Positions 1 to 7,264 are shown, counted from the first letter of the stretch. The stretch: DNA of 10,633 nt from Gammaproteobacteria bacterium (GCA_020445165.1 JAGRHE010000086.1:1-10633); one strand, 5' to 3'. The notes: generated by a model from the sequence alone, not told the origin. Program-made: numbers and translations.

Positions 1-628
1 AGCGCAGCGCTTCACCGGCCTCGTATACCATGACCGGCACGTCATGCTCGGATGCGGCGCCACGCAGGGATCCGGACGGCGCTGCCGAATGCAGCAGCAC
101 CGGTGCGCTGAATGCACGTGCCAGCGGTTCGAGTATCGGATCGTTGATGTCGGCGCGGATCTGCGGCAGGTTGTCGCGGTGGATCGCCGCGGTGTGCAGG
201 TCGATGCCGACGTCGCTGCGCGCGATGATCTCGGTGGTGAATACATGCGCCAGGCGGCCGGCCATCGAACCGGCCATGCTGCCCGGAAAGCTGCGGTTCA
301 GGTCGCGCCGGTCGGGCAGGTAACGGGAGCGGTTGTGGAATCCGAACACGTTGACGATCGGCACCGCGAGCAGCGTGCCACGCAGGCGCTTGACCTGCGG
401 CATGCGCAGCAGGCGACGGATGATCTCGACTCCGTTGATTTCGTCTCCATGTACGGCGGCGCTGACGAAGACCACCGGGCCGTCCTTGGTTCCGTGCAGC
501 ACCTGGACCGACATCGATACCGGGTCGTTGGTGTACAGGCCGGGCAGTTCCAGCTGAACCGACTGGCGTTGACCCGGTCGCACCAGGCGATCACCGATCT
601 GGAACGCAGGTCTGGTCTTGCTCGACAT
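1..628 (-). CDS. Succinylglutamate desuccinylase/aspartoacylase-family zinc hydrolase (partial, C-terminus outside window)
   Basis: The first 209 residues of an AstE/AspA-type metallohydrolase, a family related to M14 carboxypeptidases that hydrolyses amide bonds of acylated amino acids. Seen in the sequence: an HGDE motif with His60 and Glu63 (predicted zinc ligands), the family signature DRRDLNRSFPG at about 106-116, DLHTA with the third ligand His145, and YEAGEA near the truncated end. The family is usually about 320-350 residues, so roughly 40% is missing beyond position 1. The start ATG at 628 is preceded by GGGAG about 11 bases upstream. It follows rimK by 80 bases on the same strand with no terminator visible, so it is probably the last-but-unknown member of the rimK operon. 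The true substrate is not readable from sequence; neither arginine catabolism genes nor aspartate N-acetylation genes are nearby, so an AstE role in arginine breakdown is unlikely. A link to glutamylated substrates is inference. Confidence 0.9.
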   Translation of the reverse strand, partial: MSSKTRPAFQIGDRLVRPGQRQSVQLELPGLYTNDPVSMSVQVLHGTKDGPVVFVSAAVHGDEINGVEIIRRLLRMPQVKRLRGTLLAVPIVNVFGFHNRSRYLPDRRDLNRSFPGSMAGSMAGRLAHVFTTEIIARSDVGIDLHTAAIHRDNLPQIRADINDPILEPLARAFSAPVLLHSAAPSGSLRGAASEHDVPVMVYEAGEALR

Positions 629-708
629 GCTTCGTTGGGCTCCCGTTTGCAGATCTTTCTGCCGTATCGCCGGCGTTATGCCGTGGTTGCGCGGTCCGGT
701 CAGCGCGG

Positions 709-1614
709 TCAGCCCTGGCCGCGGGTCTTGGTCCGGTTCGGCTTGTGATTCTTCTCGATGAACTGGATGATCTGTCCGGCGATATCTTTTTCGCTGGCGC
801 CCTCGATACCCTCCAGGCCCGGCGACGAGTTGACTTCCATGACCACCGGCCCGTGATTCGAGCGCAGGATGTCGACGCCACATACGTTCAGGCCCATGAT
901 CGATGCGGCACGCACGGCAGTGGAGCGTTCTTCGGGGGTCAGCTTGATCAATGACGCCGTGCCGCCGCGGTGCAGGTTCGAGCGGAATTCGCCTTCCTGT
1001 CCCTGGCGTTTCATCGCTGCGACCACCTTGCCGCCGACCACCAGGCAGCGGATATCGGCGCCGCCGGCCTCCTTGATGAATTCCTGGATCAGGATGTTCG
1101 CTTTCAGCCCCATGAAGGCCTCGATCACACTCTCGGCTGCCTTCTCGGTTTCTGCCAGCACGACGCCGATACCCTGCGTGCCTTCGAGCAGCTTGATCAC
1201 CGCGGGGGCACCGCCGACCATCTTGAGCATGTCCTTCACGTCGTCCGGCGAGTGTGCAAAGCCGGTCACCGGTAGGCCGATGCCCTTGCGCGCCAGCAGT
1301 TGCAGTGAGCGCAGCTTGTCGCGCGAACGGGTGATCGCGACCGACTCGTTGAGCGGATACACGCCCATCATCTCGAACTGGCGCAGCACCGCTGTGCCGT
1401 AGAAGGTAACCGAAGCGCCGATGCGCGGGATCACCGCATCGAACCCGGTCAGGTCCTCGCCCTTGTAGTGGATCGAAGGCTTCATCGAGGTGATGTTCAT
1501 GTAGCAGCGCAACACGTCGAGTACGCGTACCTCGTGGCCGCGCTCCCTGGCTGCTTTGACCAATCGGCGCGTGGAGTACAGCTTCGGGTTACGTGACAGA
1601 ACGGCAATCTTCAT
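709..1614 (-). CDS. rimK: RimK, ribosomal protein S6 modification (glutamate ligase), ATP-grasp family
   Basis: A 301-residue protein, the usual RimK length. RimK is a cytoplasmic ATP-grasp ligase that adds glutamate residues to the C-terminus of ribosomal protein S6; the E. coli enzyme is also known to make poly-alpha-glutamate. Seen here: the RimK N-terminal domain starting [18 protein letters not shown], the ATP-grasp segment with Lys141 and a glycine-rich loop [11 protein letters not shown] at 141-151, Asp248 in GVDIL, and the metal-binding [11 protein letters not shown] at about 259-269 (Glu260, Asn262). The C-terminus has a short basic tail. The start ATG is supported by a GAGG Shine-Dalgarno ending 6 bases before the codon. 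It begins 17 bases after the stop of the RimB-like protease gene, and the AstE-like hydrolase follows, so co-transcription is likely. Family assignment is firm; the exact target here (S6 or another acceptor) is inferred. Confidence 0.95.
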   Translation of the reverse strand: MKIAVLSRNPKLYSTRRLVKAARERGHEVRVLDVLRCYMNITSMKPSIHYKGEDLTGFDAVIPRIGASVTFYGTAVLRQFEMMGVYPLNESVAITRSRDKLRSLQLLARKGIGLPVTGFAHSPDDVKDMLKMVGGAPAVIKLLEGTQGIGVVLAETEKAAESVIEAFMGLKANILIQEFIKEAGGADIRCLVVGGKVVAAMKRQGQEGEFRSNLHRGGTASLIKLTPEERSTAVRAASIMGLNVCGVDILRSNHGPVVMEVNSSPGLEGIEGASEKDIAGQIIQFIEKNHKPNRTKTRGQG

Positions 1615-1631
1615 GGGGATCCTCGACAGCG

Positions 1632-2072
1632 TTAACGCCCCGCCAGGTAGGATGCGGACGGGTCGACGGTGAAACCACCGACCGTCATCGCAGTGCGGCC
1701 GAGCAGCATTCGAAAGCGCATGGTATCGCGATTGGTCAGCGTGAGTTCGACCAGGTCATCGAAATCGAGCAGTTGCAGCCGGGTTTCAATGACGTAACGC
1801 AGCTCGCGGTGACCGCCCGAGTCGGACACCTGGCGCTGGTCGAGTATCCTCGACTCGCAGTGCAGTACCTCGCTGTCGTCGCGCTGAATGGGGTGCACGC
1901 CGAAACGAACCCAATCAGCACCGGCACGGCGGAAGCGCTCGACGTAGAAGGCGTGCAGGCAGGAGGTACGCGCGCCGGTATCGACCTTGGCCTTGATCCG
2001 GCCGATACCGATATCGGGCAGTGCCAGCCATTCGCGCCAGCCGAGCAGGCGCTGCCGGTGCGCATCGTTCAT
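1632..2072 (-). CDS. RimB-like protease (ATP-dependent zinc protease family, retropepsin-like fold)
   Basis: A 146-residue protein of the family annotated as ATP-dependent zinc protease (Pfam Zn_protease), whose fold resembles retroviral aspartic proteases. Seen: the N-terminal pattern [31 protein letters not shown] with the catalytic-type Asp31-Thr-Gly-Ala, and a C-terminal LLGRTAM stretch near 122-128, which together match the two conserved patches of the family. The name zinc protease is historical; the DTGA motif suggests aspartyl chemistry. In pseudomonads the homologue is RimB, encoded next to RimK. Here the ATG lies inside the stop of the upstream channel gene (ATGA, 4-base overlap) and rimK follows after 17 bases, so the gene is probably translated by coupling to the channel gene. 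No separate RimA-like small gene is visible. I leave the symbol blank because function in this organism is by family and context only. Confidence 0.9.
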   Translation of the reverse strand: MNDAHRQRLLGWREWLALPDIGIGRIKAKVDTGARTSCLHAFYVERFRRAGADWVRFGVHPIQRDDSEVLHCESRILDQRQVSDSGGHRELRYVIETRLQLLDFDDLVELTLTNRDTMRFRMLLGRTAMTVGGFTVDPSASYLAGR

Positions 2073-4336
2073 AGATCCTTCTCCTGCCCCGCACCGCGGT
2101 CGGGCGTCGTTACATGGTGCATAACGCGCTGTGGGAACGGGATCTCGATCCCGGCTTCGCGGAATGCGTCATCGATCGCGAACATGATGTCACTCCGAAC
2201 GGACAGCTTCAGGTCGACATTGCGAATGAAGAAGCGCACTTCGAAATCAAGCGAACTCTCACCGAATGCCATGAACAGTACGCGTGGCGGATTGACCTCG
2301 GCGTCGTGTATCACGACCAGCGGATGGGCACGGACCACCTTGTTGAGGATGTCGCGTACCTGGCGGGTGTCCGATCCGTAGGCCACGCCAACCGGGATGA
2401 TGACCCGGCCGAAGGTGTCCGACAGCGTCAGGTTGGTCACCTGGTTCGAGATGAGTTCCGAGTTCGGTACCAGCACATCGGCGCGATCGAAGGTCTGGAT
2501 CAGGGTGTAGCGGATGCTGATCTTGCGCACGTAGCCCTCGGTGGCGCCGACCACCACCCAGTCACCCGGTCGTACCGGCCGTTCGAACAACAGGATCAGG
2601 CCGGAAACGAAATTGTTGACGATGTTCTGCAGACCGAAACCGATACCGACCGAGAGTGCACCGGCAACGATGGCGACGTTCTGGAAGCTCAGCCCGGCCA
2701 TGCTCAGGGCCAGCATGATCGCCACGCCGATGATCGCGTAGGTGGTCAGGGAGACGATCGACTGGCGGGCACCAGAGTCGAGCGTGGTACGGGTCAGCCA
2801 GCGCTCGCCGAGCTGGACGCGCAGCCAGCGTGCCAGCGTCAGCAACAGGAAAAAGGCGAGCGCCGCCAGCACCAGTTTCGACGGCACGATGTGTACCGAG
2901 CCGATATGGAATCCTTCGTGTACGACATCGCGCAGGGCGGCGGTGTCCGAGTCCGAGACCTGCCAACTGAACAACAGCCAGTAGCCGAGCCCGACCAGTG
3001 CCAGGATGCTGATGAGCCACTTGGTCATCCCGACACCGGGAACTTTTTCGCCCGGTGCATAGCCGAGCGCTTTGCGCAGTGGTGACTGCGATTCCTCGTC
3101 AGTAGCGCGCAGCTGCTCGGCGATCTGTCCGAGCGAGGAAAGGAACAGCCACACCAGCAGGATGCCGGCACCACTGCCGTAGATGCCCAGGGTCAGGAAC
3201 TGGCCGAGGTTGTGATAGCCGATCCAGTCCGCCACCGGTCCGGCGAGAAGTGCGAGGGCGATCGGCAGGCGCAATCCGCGCAGCGTTTCCAGGTCTTCGC
3301 GCCTGCTCAGCCGAAACAGCAGCCACAGGGCGACGACGGCGATCACCAGCAGGTAGGCGGCGCGCAGCAACGCGTTGGCCTCGGGGGGTACGAAGCCTTC
3401 TGCGTTCACCATCAGCGATGCGCCGGCGATCAGGACCAGGTCCATCAGCAGGCGCGCCGGCATGCCCTCGGCGCAACGCAGCTGGCCCTGGCACACGAAC
3501 AGCTGCACCAGCGGCGCGACCACGGTCGACAACAGCAGCGCCGCGCCGACGGCCGCGTAGGGTGTCGCGCCACCGACATACAAGGTCACGATCATGACAA
3601 AAATGGCGGCCAACCAGGGTGCACGCCGGGCATACATGCGGGCCAGCACCGTATGCCGCTGTAACGGTGCCGCTTCATGATTGGCCGGCACGTCGAAGCG
3701 TTCGCGCAGCATCGATCCGGCCACCAGCGCGATCGGCACCAGGACCGCCAGCAACACCAGGCCGATGCCGGTCGATGGCCATGGCGAGAAGTGCAGGATG
3801 CGTGGTGCATCCTGAGAAAAGCCGTTGACGATCACGTCGCTGACCGCCAGCCACACCGGCTTGTCTCTTGCCAGCAGCTGTTGCGACAACATGTCACGGC
3901 GTTGCTGCGCGATATTGTCGCGCACGTCGCGTGCGCCGATCGACAACAGGCGACAGACAGCCAGCTGACGTTCGACTGCCTTCTGTTCGTCCTGGAACCG
4001 CTTGCGCGCGTCGCGGATATCACCCGCCTCGGTCGCCGAGGCCTCGCCCAGGGCGGCCAGGCGCTCCTGCACGCCGGCCAGGCGCGCATCGAAACCGGTG
4101 ACGCAGCTCTCGGCGCGGTCGCGGATCTTTCCGACTTCCTCCTGCACCGTGAGCATGGTCTTGTCGTCGGGCGGCGCCTCCTCCCAGGAGCGGGTCGTCG
4201 CTGCCAGCGCTTTCAGGCGCACGGCAGCCTCGTCCGACCAGGCCTCGGTTTGCCCGTCATCGGCAGCACCGGCCGCCGGCAAAGCCGCGCCGGGCAGCAA
4301 CAGCATGGCGAGCATGAAGAACAAGAATCTGCTCAT
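2069..4336 (-). CDS. Large MscS-family mechanosensitive ion channel with periplasmic N-terminal domain
   Basis: About 755 residues. An inner-membrane channel that would open under membrane tension to release solutes during osmotic downshock. Order seen: signal peptide (1 to about 24, MSRFLFFMLAM then a hydrophobic run ending AAGA), a helical, charged periplasmic domain (about 25-165, possibly DUF3772-like), roughly ten hydrophobic segments, then the MscS core: glycine/alanine-rich pore helix with ALSVGIGFGLQNIVNNF (about 560-576), FERPVRPGDWV (about 584-594) opening the beta domain, and a C-terminal alpha/beta domain ending near IPFPQRVMHH. The frame stays open upstream to 4963, but that part has no signal peptide at its start and lies antisense to the DUF4124 gene. 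I choose ATG 4336, which has a weak GGA before it; ATG 4351 (MNGLSMSRF) is the alternative. Size and layout resemble MscK-type proteins more than the short MscS. Its stop overlaps the RimB-like start. Confidence 0.9.
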   Translation of the reverse strand: MSRFLFFMLAMLLLPGAALPAAGAADDGQTEAWSDEAAVRLKALAATTRSWEEAPPDDKTMLTVQEEVGKIRDRAESCVTGFDARLAGVQERLAALGEASATEAGDIRDARKRFQDEQKAVERQLAVCRLLSIGARDVRDNIAQQRRDMLSQQLLARDKPVWLAVSDVIVNGFSQDAPRILHFSPWPSTGIGLVLLAVLVPIALVAGSMLRERFDVPANHEAAPLQRHTVLARMYARRAPWLAAIFVMIVTLYVGGATPYAAVGAALLLSTVVAPLVQLFVCQGQLRCAEGMPARLLMDLVLIAGASLMVNAEGFVPPEANALLRAAYLLVIAVVALWLLFRLSRREDLETLRGLRLPIALALLAGPVADWIGYHNLGQFLTLGIYGSGAGILLVWLFLSSLGQIAEQLRATDEESQSPLRKALGYAPGEKVPGVGMTKWLISILALVGLGYWLLFSWQVSDSDTAALRDVVHEGFHIGSVHIVPSKLVLAALAFFLLLTLARWLRVQLGERWLTRTTLDSGARQSIVSLTTYAIIGVAIMLALSMAGLSFQNVAIVAGALSVGIGFGLQNIVNNFVSGLILLFERPVRPGDWVVVGATEGYVRKISIRYTLIQTFDRADVLVPNSELISNQVTNLTLSDTFGRVIIPVGVAYGSDTRQVRDILNKVVRAHPLVVIHDAEVNPPRVLFMAFGESSLDFEVRFFIRNVDLKLSVRSDIMFAIDDAFREAGIEIPFPQRVMHHVTTPDRGAGQEKDL

Positions 4337-4368
4337 CGACAATCCATTCATCGATCGGGTCGGTTGGT

Positions 4369-4396
4369 TTGCAAAAGCTAACTGATGGGGGATAAC
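4369..4396 (+). promoter_or_regulatory. Candidate sigma-70 promoter for the DUF4124/hydrolase pair
   Basis: TTGCAA (4369-4374) and GATAAC (4391-4396), each 4 of 6 to consensus, are separated by 16 bases. Transcription would begin near 4403, giving a leader of about 27 bases to the ATG at 4430 and excluding the in-frame ATG at 4385. The whole divergent gap with the channel gene is only about 90 bases (4337-4429), so the leftward operon promoter must lie here or inside the DUF4124 gene; a weak leftward pair (TTTCCA, 18 bases, GATACT) can be read across the DUF4124 start. Both are weak calls by eye. Confidence 0.25.
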
Positions 4397-4429
4397 GGAC
4401 GCCGCCAGTATCCGCGATATCATGGACCC

Positions 4430-4912
4430 ATGGAAACACACCGCGCGAAGTGCCACCAGCTGCTGCCGTTCATCTTCAGCGCGGTCGTGTTTTCGACCGC
4501 TGCCGTTGCCGACGTCTACCGCTGGACCGACGCCAAGGGGCAGGTGCATTACGGGCAGCGTCCGCCGCATGGCCAGGACGCGCGCAGGATGGACCTGCCG
4601 GCCGGCGACGATGCACCGGTCGAGCAACCGGATGCCGCTGCCCGGCGCGAACGTCGCCAGCGCGTGCTCGACGATTTCGAATACCGCCGTCAACGCAAGC
4701 GCGAAGAGGCCGCGCACGCGGAGCAACAGCAGGCGGAAAAGGCCGCCGAGTGCCAGCGCCTGCAAGGCCAGTGGCGCCGCCTGACGCACGCCGGTCCGAT
4801 CTATTACCGCCGGCCGGGCGGGGAGCGTGAATACATCGACGACCGCGAACGCGAGGCGAAAAAGGATGCCCTGCGCCCACTCTACCGGGCCGCCTGCGGC
4901 GCGGCGCCATGA
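4430..4912 (+). CDS. Secreted DUF4124-domain protein
   Basis: A 160-residue predicted periplasmic protein. Seen: a basic start (METHRAK) and hydrophobic core giving a signal peptide to about residue 27 (AVA before Asp28), then the DUF4124 signature DVYRWTDAKGQVHYGQRPP at about 28-46, an Arg/Glu-rich probable coiled coil (about 70-115), and a C-terminal part with GPIYYRRPGGEREYID at about 122-137. Two cysteines (108 and 156) could form a disulphide after export. DUF4124 is common in gammaproteobacterial envelope proteins and has no assigned activity. I start at ATG 4430 because the signal peptide begins there; the longer frame from 4385 would put a polar stretch ahead of it. No good Shine-Dalgarno is visible. 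The stop overlaps the next gene's start (ATGA), so the two are likely translated together. Confidence 0.85.
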   Translation: METHRAKCHQLLPFIFSAVVFSTAAVADVYRWTDAKGQVHYGQRPPHGQDARRMDLPAGDDAPVEQPDAAARRERRQRVLDDFEYRRQRKREEAAHAEQQQAEKAAECQRLQGQWRRLTHAGPIYYRRPGGEREYIDDREREAKKDALRPLYRAACGAAP

Positions 4913-5565
4913 GTGATGCGGCTGGCGCACGGGCCTGGGTGATACTGCTGCACGGCATGGCACAGACCTCCTGGTCGATGGCGATGCTGGCGCATGATCT
5001 GCGCGCGCAGGGCTACCAGGTGCGCAATATCGGTTATCCGACCAGGCCGTACGACGCGGCCGAACTCACGTCACGCTATCTGGCACCGGCCATCGCCGCC
5101 TGCGGTGATGCGCAGCCGGTCCATTTGGTCACCCATTCGCTTGGCGGCATTCTTGCGCGCTGCTACCTGCAGTCGGCGCGACTGCCGCCGAGCAGCCGCA
5201 TCGTGATGCTGGCGCCGCCCAACCAGGGCAGCGAGGTCGCTGACCACGTGCGCCACTGGCCGCTTTATCGCTGGTGGATGGGGCGTGTGGGTCAGCAACT
5301 CGGCACCGGGGCGGACAGCATCGTGCACCGGCTGCGCCCGATCGATGCCGAGATCGGCGTGATTGCCGGCAATCGCACCCTGCAACCCTGGTTCTCGTGG
5401 TTGATCCCGGGCGAGGACGACGGTGCGGTGTCGGTCGCCAGCACGCGCCTGCAGGAGATGCGCGATTTCGTCGTGGTCGGCGCCAGTCACACGGTGATCA
5501 TGTTCAATCGCGAGGCGCGCGCGCAGGTGCAGCACTTTCTGGCGCGAGGCGTGTTTCGCCACTGA
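4909..5565 (+). CDS. Alpha/beta-hydrolase, small lipase/esterase-like
   Basis: A 218-residue cytoplasmic alpha/beta-hydrolase fold protein of the triacylglycerol-lipase/PGAP1-like type. Seen: the oxyanion HG at 15-16 in VILLHGMAQTSW, the nucleophile elbow THSLGG with Ser77, an acid in GEDDG (Asp170 or Asp171) and the catalytic His194 in GASHTVIM, in the right order. LAPPNQGSEVAD (about 101-112) after the core is typical of this subgroup. There is no signal peptide, so it probably acts in the cytosol or at the inner membrane face; the substrate (lipid ester or other acyl ester) cannot be read. The ATG overlaps the stop of the DUF4124 gene by ATGA. It ends 15 bases before the stop of the convergent FN3K-family gene, with no terminator hairpin in the gap. 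Confidence 0.9.
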   Translation: MSDAAGARAWVILLHGMAQTSWSMAMLAHDLRAQGYQVRNIGYPTRPYDAAELTSRYLAPAIAACGDAQPVHLVTHSLGGILARCYLQSARLPPSSRIVMLAPPNQGSEVADHVRHWPLYRWWMGRVGQQLGTGADSIVHRLRPIDAEIGVIAGNRTLQPWFSWLIPGEDDGAVSVASTRLQEMRDFVVVGASHTVIMFNREARAQVQHFLARGVFRH

Positions 5566-5580
5566 GCCACATCGCCAAGG

Positions 5581-6459
5581 TCAGCATTCGGCCAGCAGCG
5601 TCTCGATCATGTGCTCGGCCTGGCGGCCGTAGCCACCGCCGAACAGGTTGAGATGGTTGAGCACGTGGTACAGGTTGTACAGGGTCTTGCGTACCCGGTA
5701 GCCCTGATCGAGTGGCCAGGCTTCGTTGTAGGCGGCATGGAAGTCGGCGCCGAAACCACCGAACAACTCGGTCATCGCCAGCTCGGCCTCGCGGTCGCCG
5801 AAATAGGTCGCCGGGTCGTAGACGACCGGTGTCCCATCACGCGTGAACGACAGGTTGCCGCCCCACAGGTCGCCGTGCAGCAACGAGGGCTGTGGGGCGT
5901 GGTCGATCAGGCTGGCGAAACGCGACAGCAATTGTTCGCCGCGTCGCTGCAGGCGGCCAACATGTCCATTGCGTGCGGCAAGCTCGAGCTGGTGGCCGAG
6001 CCGGTGGCGGCGCCAGAACCCGATCCAGTCGCCGTTCCAGCTGTTCGGCTGCGGCGTGGCGCCGATCGTGTTGTCGCGCTCCCAGCCGAACGCGTCGGCC
6101 GTGTGGCGATGCAGCGCGGCCAGTTGCCGGCCCGCGGTGCGCCAACCCGCGCTGTCGCCGGCGCCGAGCGCGAGGTACTGCAGAACGATAAAGGACGTAT
6201 CGCCGCTGATCCCGGTGCACAGCGCACGCGGTGCCAGCAGGGTCCTGCTGTCGGCCAGCGCGTTGAGACCGGCAGCCTCGGCATCGAACATGTCCAGCAG
6301 CGCCGCCCGGTTGGTCTTGACGAACCAGTCCCGTTCGCCGTCGCCAAGGCGGAATGCGCGGTTGATGCAGCCGCCGCCGACGTCACTGGGGGCCGCCGGC
6401 GCGAACGGCCGGTCGCCGGCGTCGCTGATCGCCTGTGCGATGTCGTCCCACAGGCTCAC
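5581..6459 (-). CDS. Fructosamine kinase family protein (ketosamine 3-kinase)
   Basis: A 292-residue protein, the normal length for the FN3K family, which phosphorylates sugar-amine adducts (fructosamines, ribulosamines) so that they fall off proteins, a deglycation repair step in the cytosol. Seen: VGGGCINRAFRL at about 27-38, the ATP-binding Lys48 in WFVKTN, the catalytic loop LLHGDLWGGN at 193-202 (Asp197, Asn202), YDPATYFGDREAELAM at about 214-229 with the metal-binding Asp215, and YNLYHVLNHLNLFGGGY near 261-277. I start at GTG 6459: translation from it opens VSLWDDIAQAI, typical of the family, while the longer open frame to 6690 runs across the HNH gene and looks like noise. The GTG is part of a GTGA overlap with the HNH stop, so translation is probably coupled. 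The family call is firm; the true substrate is not known for most bacterial members. Confidence 0.93.
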   Translation of the reverse strand: MSLWDDIAQAISDAGDRPFAPAAPSDVGGGCINRAFRLGDGERDWFVKTNRAALLDMFDAEAAGLNALADSRTLLAPRALCTGISGDTSFIVLQYLALGAGDSAGWRTAGRQLAALHRHTADAFGWERDNTIGATPQPNSWNGDWIGFWRRHRLGHQLELAARNGHVGRLQRRGEQLLSRFASLIDHAPQPSLLHGDLWGGNLSFTRDGTPVVYDPATYFGDREAELAMTELFGGFGADFHAAYNEAWPLDQGYRVRKTLYNLYHVLNHLNLFGGGYGRQAEHMIETLLAEC

Positions 6460-7055
6460 CGCGGGTCGGCCGGGTGACCCTGCAGACGTTCGCGCAGCGG
6501 GCTGCTGCGCGGGAAGTGGGCGCGGAGAAAGGCCATCTGGTCGGCCAGCACGTTGCGGCCCTGCAGGTAGATGTACTCGGCATGGGTCGGCGCAAAGGGT
6601 ACCGCGAGCAGTTGCATGCCGGCCTGTTCCGGGGTGCGTCCGGCCTTGTGGTTGTTGCAGCGCGTGCAGGCCGTCACCACGTTGGTCCACAGGTCAAGCC
6701 CGCCCTGGCTGATCGGCGTGACATGATCGCGCGACAGCAGGCCCCGGCTGAACGTCTGGCCACAGTAAAGGCACAGGTGGCCGTCGCGCTGAAACAGGGT
6801 GCGGTTGCTCAGGGGCGGCGTGTAGCCGGCATGGGTCGGGTGATTGCCGTGCGTGGCGACGATCGAATTGATCTCGACCTGGCTGCGGCGCCGGGTGATG
6901 GCATTGATGCCGCCATGCAGCGTGAACAGCGGCTCGCCGCACACGTAGGCGATCATGCCGAGAAAGTGCAGTCGAGCGACCTGGCGAAAATCGATCCACT
7001 CCAGCGGCATGCCGGATGCGTCGGTACGCAGGATCTGTTGCGAAAGGCCGGACAC
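6456..7055 (-). CDS. HNH endonuclease family protein
   Basis: A protein of about 199 residues with a Cys-flanked HNH (treble-clef) nuclease domain. Numbered from the upstream ATG at 7061: CLYCG (Cys97, Cys100) and CTRC (Cys132, Cys135) form a zinc site; between them lie RDHVTP with Asp112-His113 and WTNVV with Asn127; CNNHKAGRTP follows. This is the full HNH motif, so it is predicted to be an active DNA nickase or nuclease. An N-terminal region of about 85 residues precedes it and is of unknown role. The AGGAGG directly touches the ATG at 7061, too close to serve it; GTG at 7055 (MSGLSQQIL) sits 6 bases away and is chosen. It is not next to a methylase or integrase, so it is not an obvious restriction or mobile-intron enzyme; single-copy chromosomal HNH proteins of this type are common and uncharacterised. 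It overlaps the FN3K gene by GTGA. Confidence 0.88.
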   Translation of the reverse strand: MSGLSQQILRTDASGMPLEWIDFRQVARLHFLGMIAYVCGEPLFTLHGGINAITRRRSQVEINSIVATHGNHPTHAGYTPPLSNRTLFQRDGHLCLYCGQTFSRGLLSRDHVTPISQGGLDLWTNVVTACTRCNNHKAGRTPEQAGMQLLAVPFAPTHAEYIYLQGRNVLADQMAFLRAHFPRSSPLRERLQGHPADPR

Positions 7056-7061
7056 CTTCAT

Positions 7062-7067
7062 CCTCCT
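7062..7067 (-). promoter_or_regulatory. Shine-Dalgarno of the HNH gene
   Basis: A perfect AGGAGG on the minus strand. It lies 0 bases before ATG 7061 and 6 bases before GTG 7055, so it decides in favour of the GTG start. Confidence 0.75.
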
Positions 7068-7083
7068 CGTCGAAACTGCGCCG

Positions 7084-7113
7084 GTTATGTCATGAATGGA
7101 CGCGTTTTTTCAA
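7084..7113 (-). promoter_or_regulatory. Candidate sigma-70 promoter of the HNH/FN3K pair
   Basis: On the minus strand TTGAAA (7113-7108, 5 of 6) is followed after 18 bases by CATAAC (7089-7084, 4 of 6). Transcription would start near 7077, giving a short leader ending in the AGGAGG. This is the best placed promoter pair upstream of the HNH gene. Confidence 0.4.
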
Positions 7114-7142
7114 GCCCGCCACGTGCGTGCTTCAAGGCGGGC
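7114..7142. repeat. Inverted repeat next to the HNH promoter
   Basis: GCCCGCC (7114-7120) and GGCGGGC (7136-7142) form a perfect 7-base inverted repeat with 15 bases between. It abuts the -35 element of the candidate HNH promoter. On neither strand is it followed by a T-run, so it is not a terminator; an activator or repressor site is possible but not shown. Confidence 0.45.
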
Positions 7143-7183
7143 CGCATAATGGCCGGCCAGGCTGGCGTACATTGGCGGTTGAC

Positions 7184-7192
7184 TTATGCACA
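7184..7192 (+). promoter_or_regulatory. DnaA-box consensus match (TTATGCACA)
   Basis: An exact match to TTATNCACA, the classic DnaA-binding consensus. It lies about 45 bases to the left of the AT-rich island and in the same orientation as the second match at 7374. Binding is inferred only. Confidence 0.45.
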
Positions 7193-7264
7193 CAGTGCTG
7201 ATCGGCCTCGGAATATCCCCCGGTCATGTTGCAGCAATTTTTCAGTATTTTAGTGAATTCCATA

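Noticed and set aside
44..748. 234-residue plus-strand open frame opposite the AstE-like gene and the end of rimK
   Set aside because: Shadow frame; the minus strand carries a conserved zinc-hydrolase signature through the same bases.
2114..3085. 323-residue plus-strand open frame opposite the channel gene
   Set aside because: Antisense to a well-supported MscS gene, rich in Asp/His/Gln/Arg as expected for a reversed frame, with no recognisable motif.
4337..4963. Upstream in-frame extension of the MscS channel (964 residues in total)
   Set aside because: It places a signal peptide about 200 residues inside the protein and runs fully antisense to the DUF4124 gene, whose own signal peptide and domain are clear. 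High G+C keeps the frame open.
6456..7055. HNH gene as part of a mobile intron or restriction system
   Set aside because: No methylase, integrase, intron ends or repeats around it, and base composition matches its neighbours.
7114..7142. GCCCGCC/GGCGGGC as a terminator
   Set aside because: The six-T run lies on the wrong side for the plus strand and reads as A on the minus strand, and no gene ends there.
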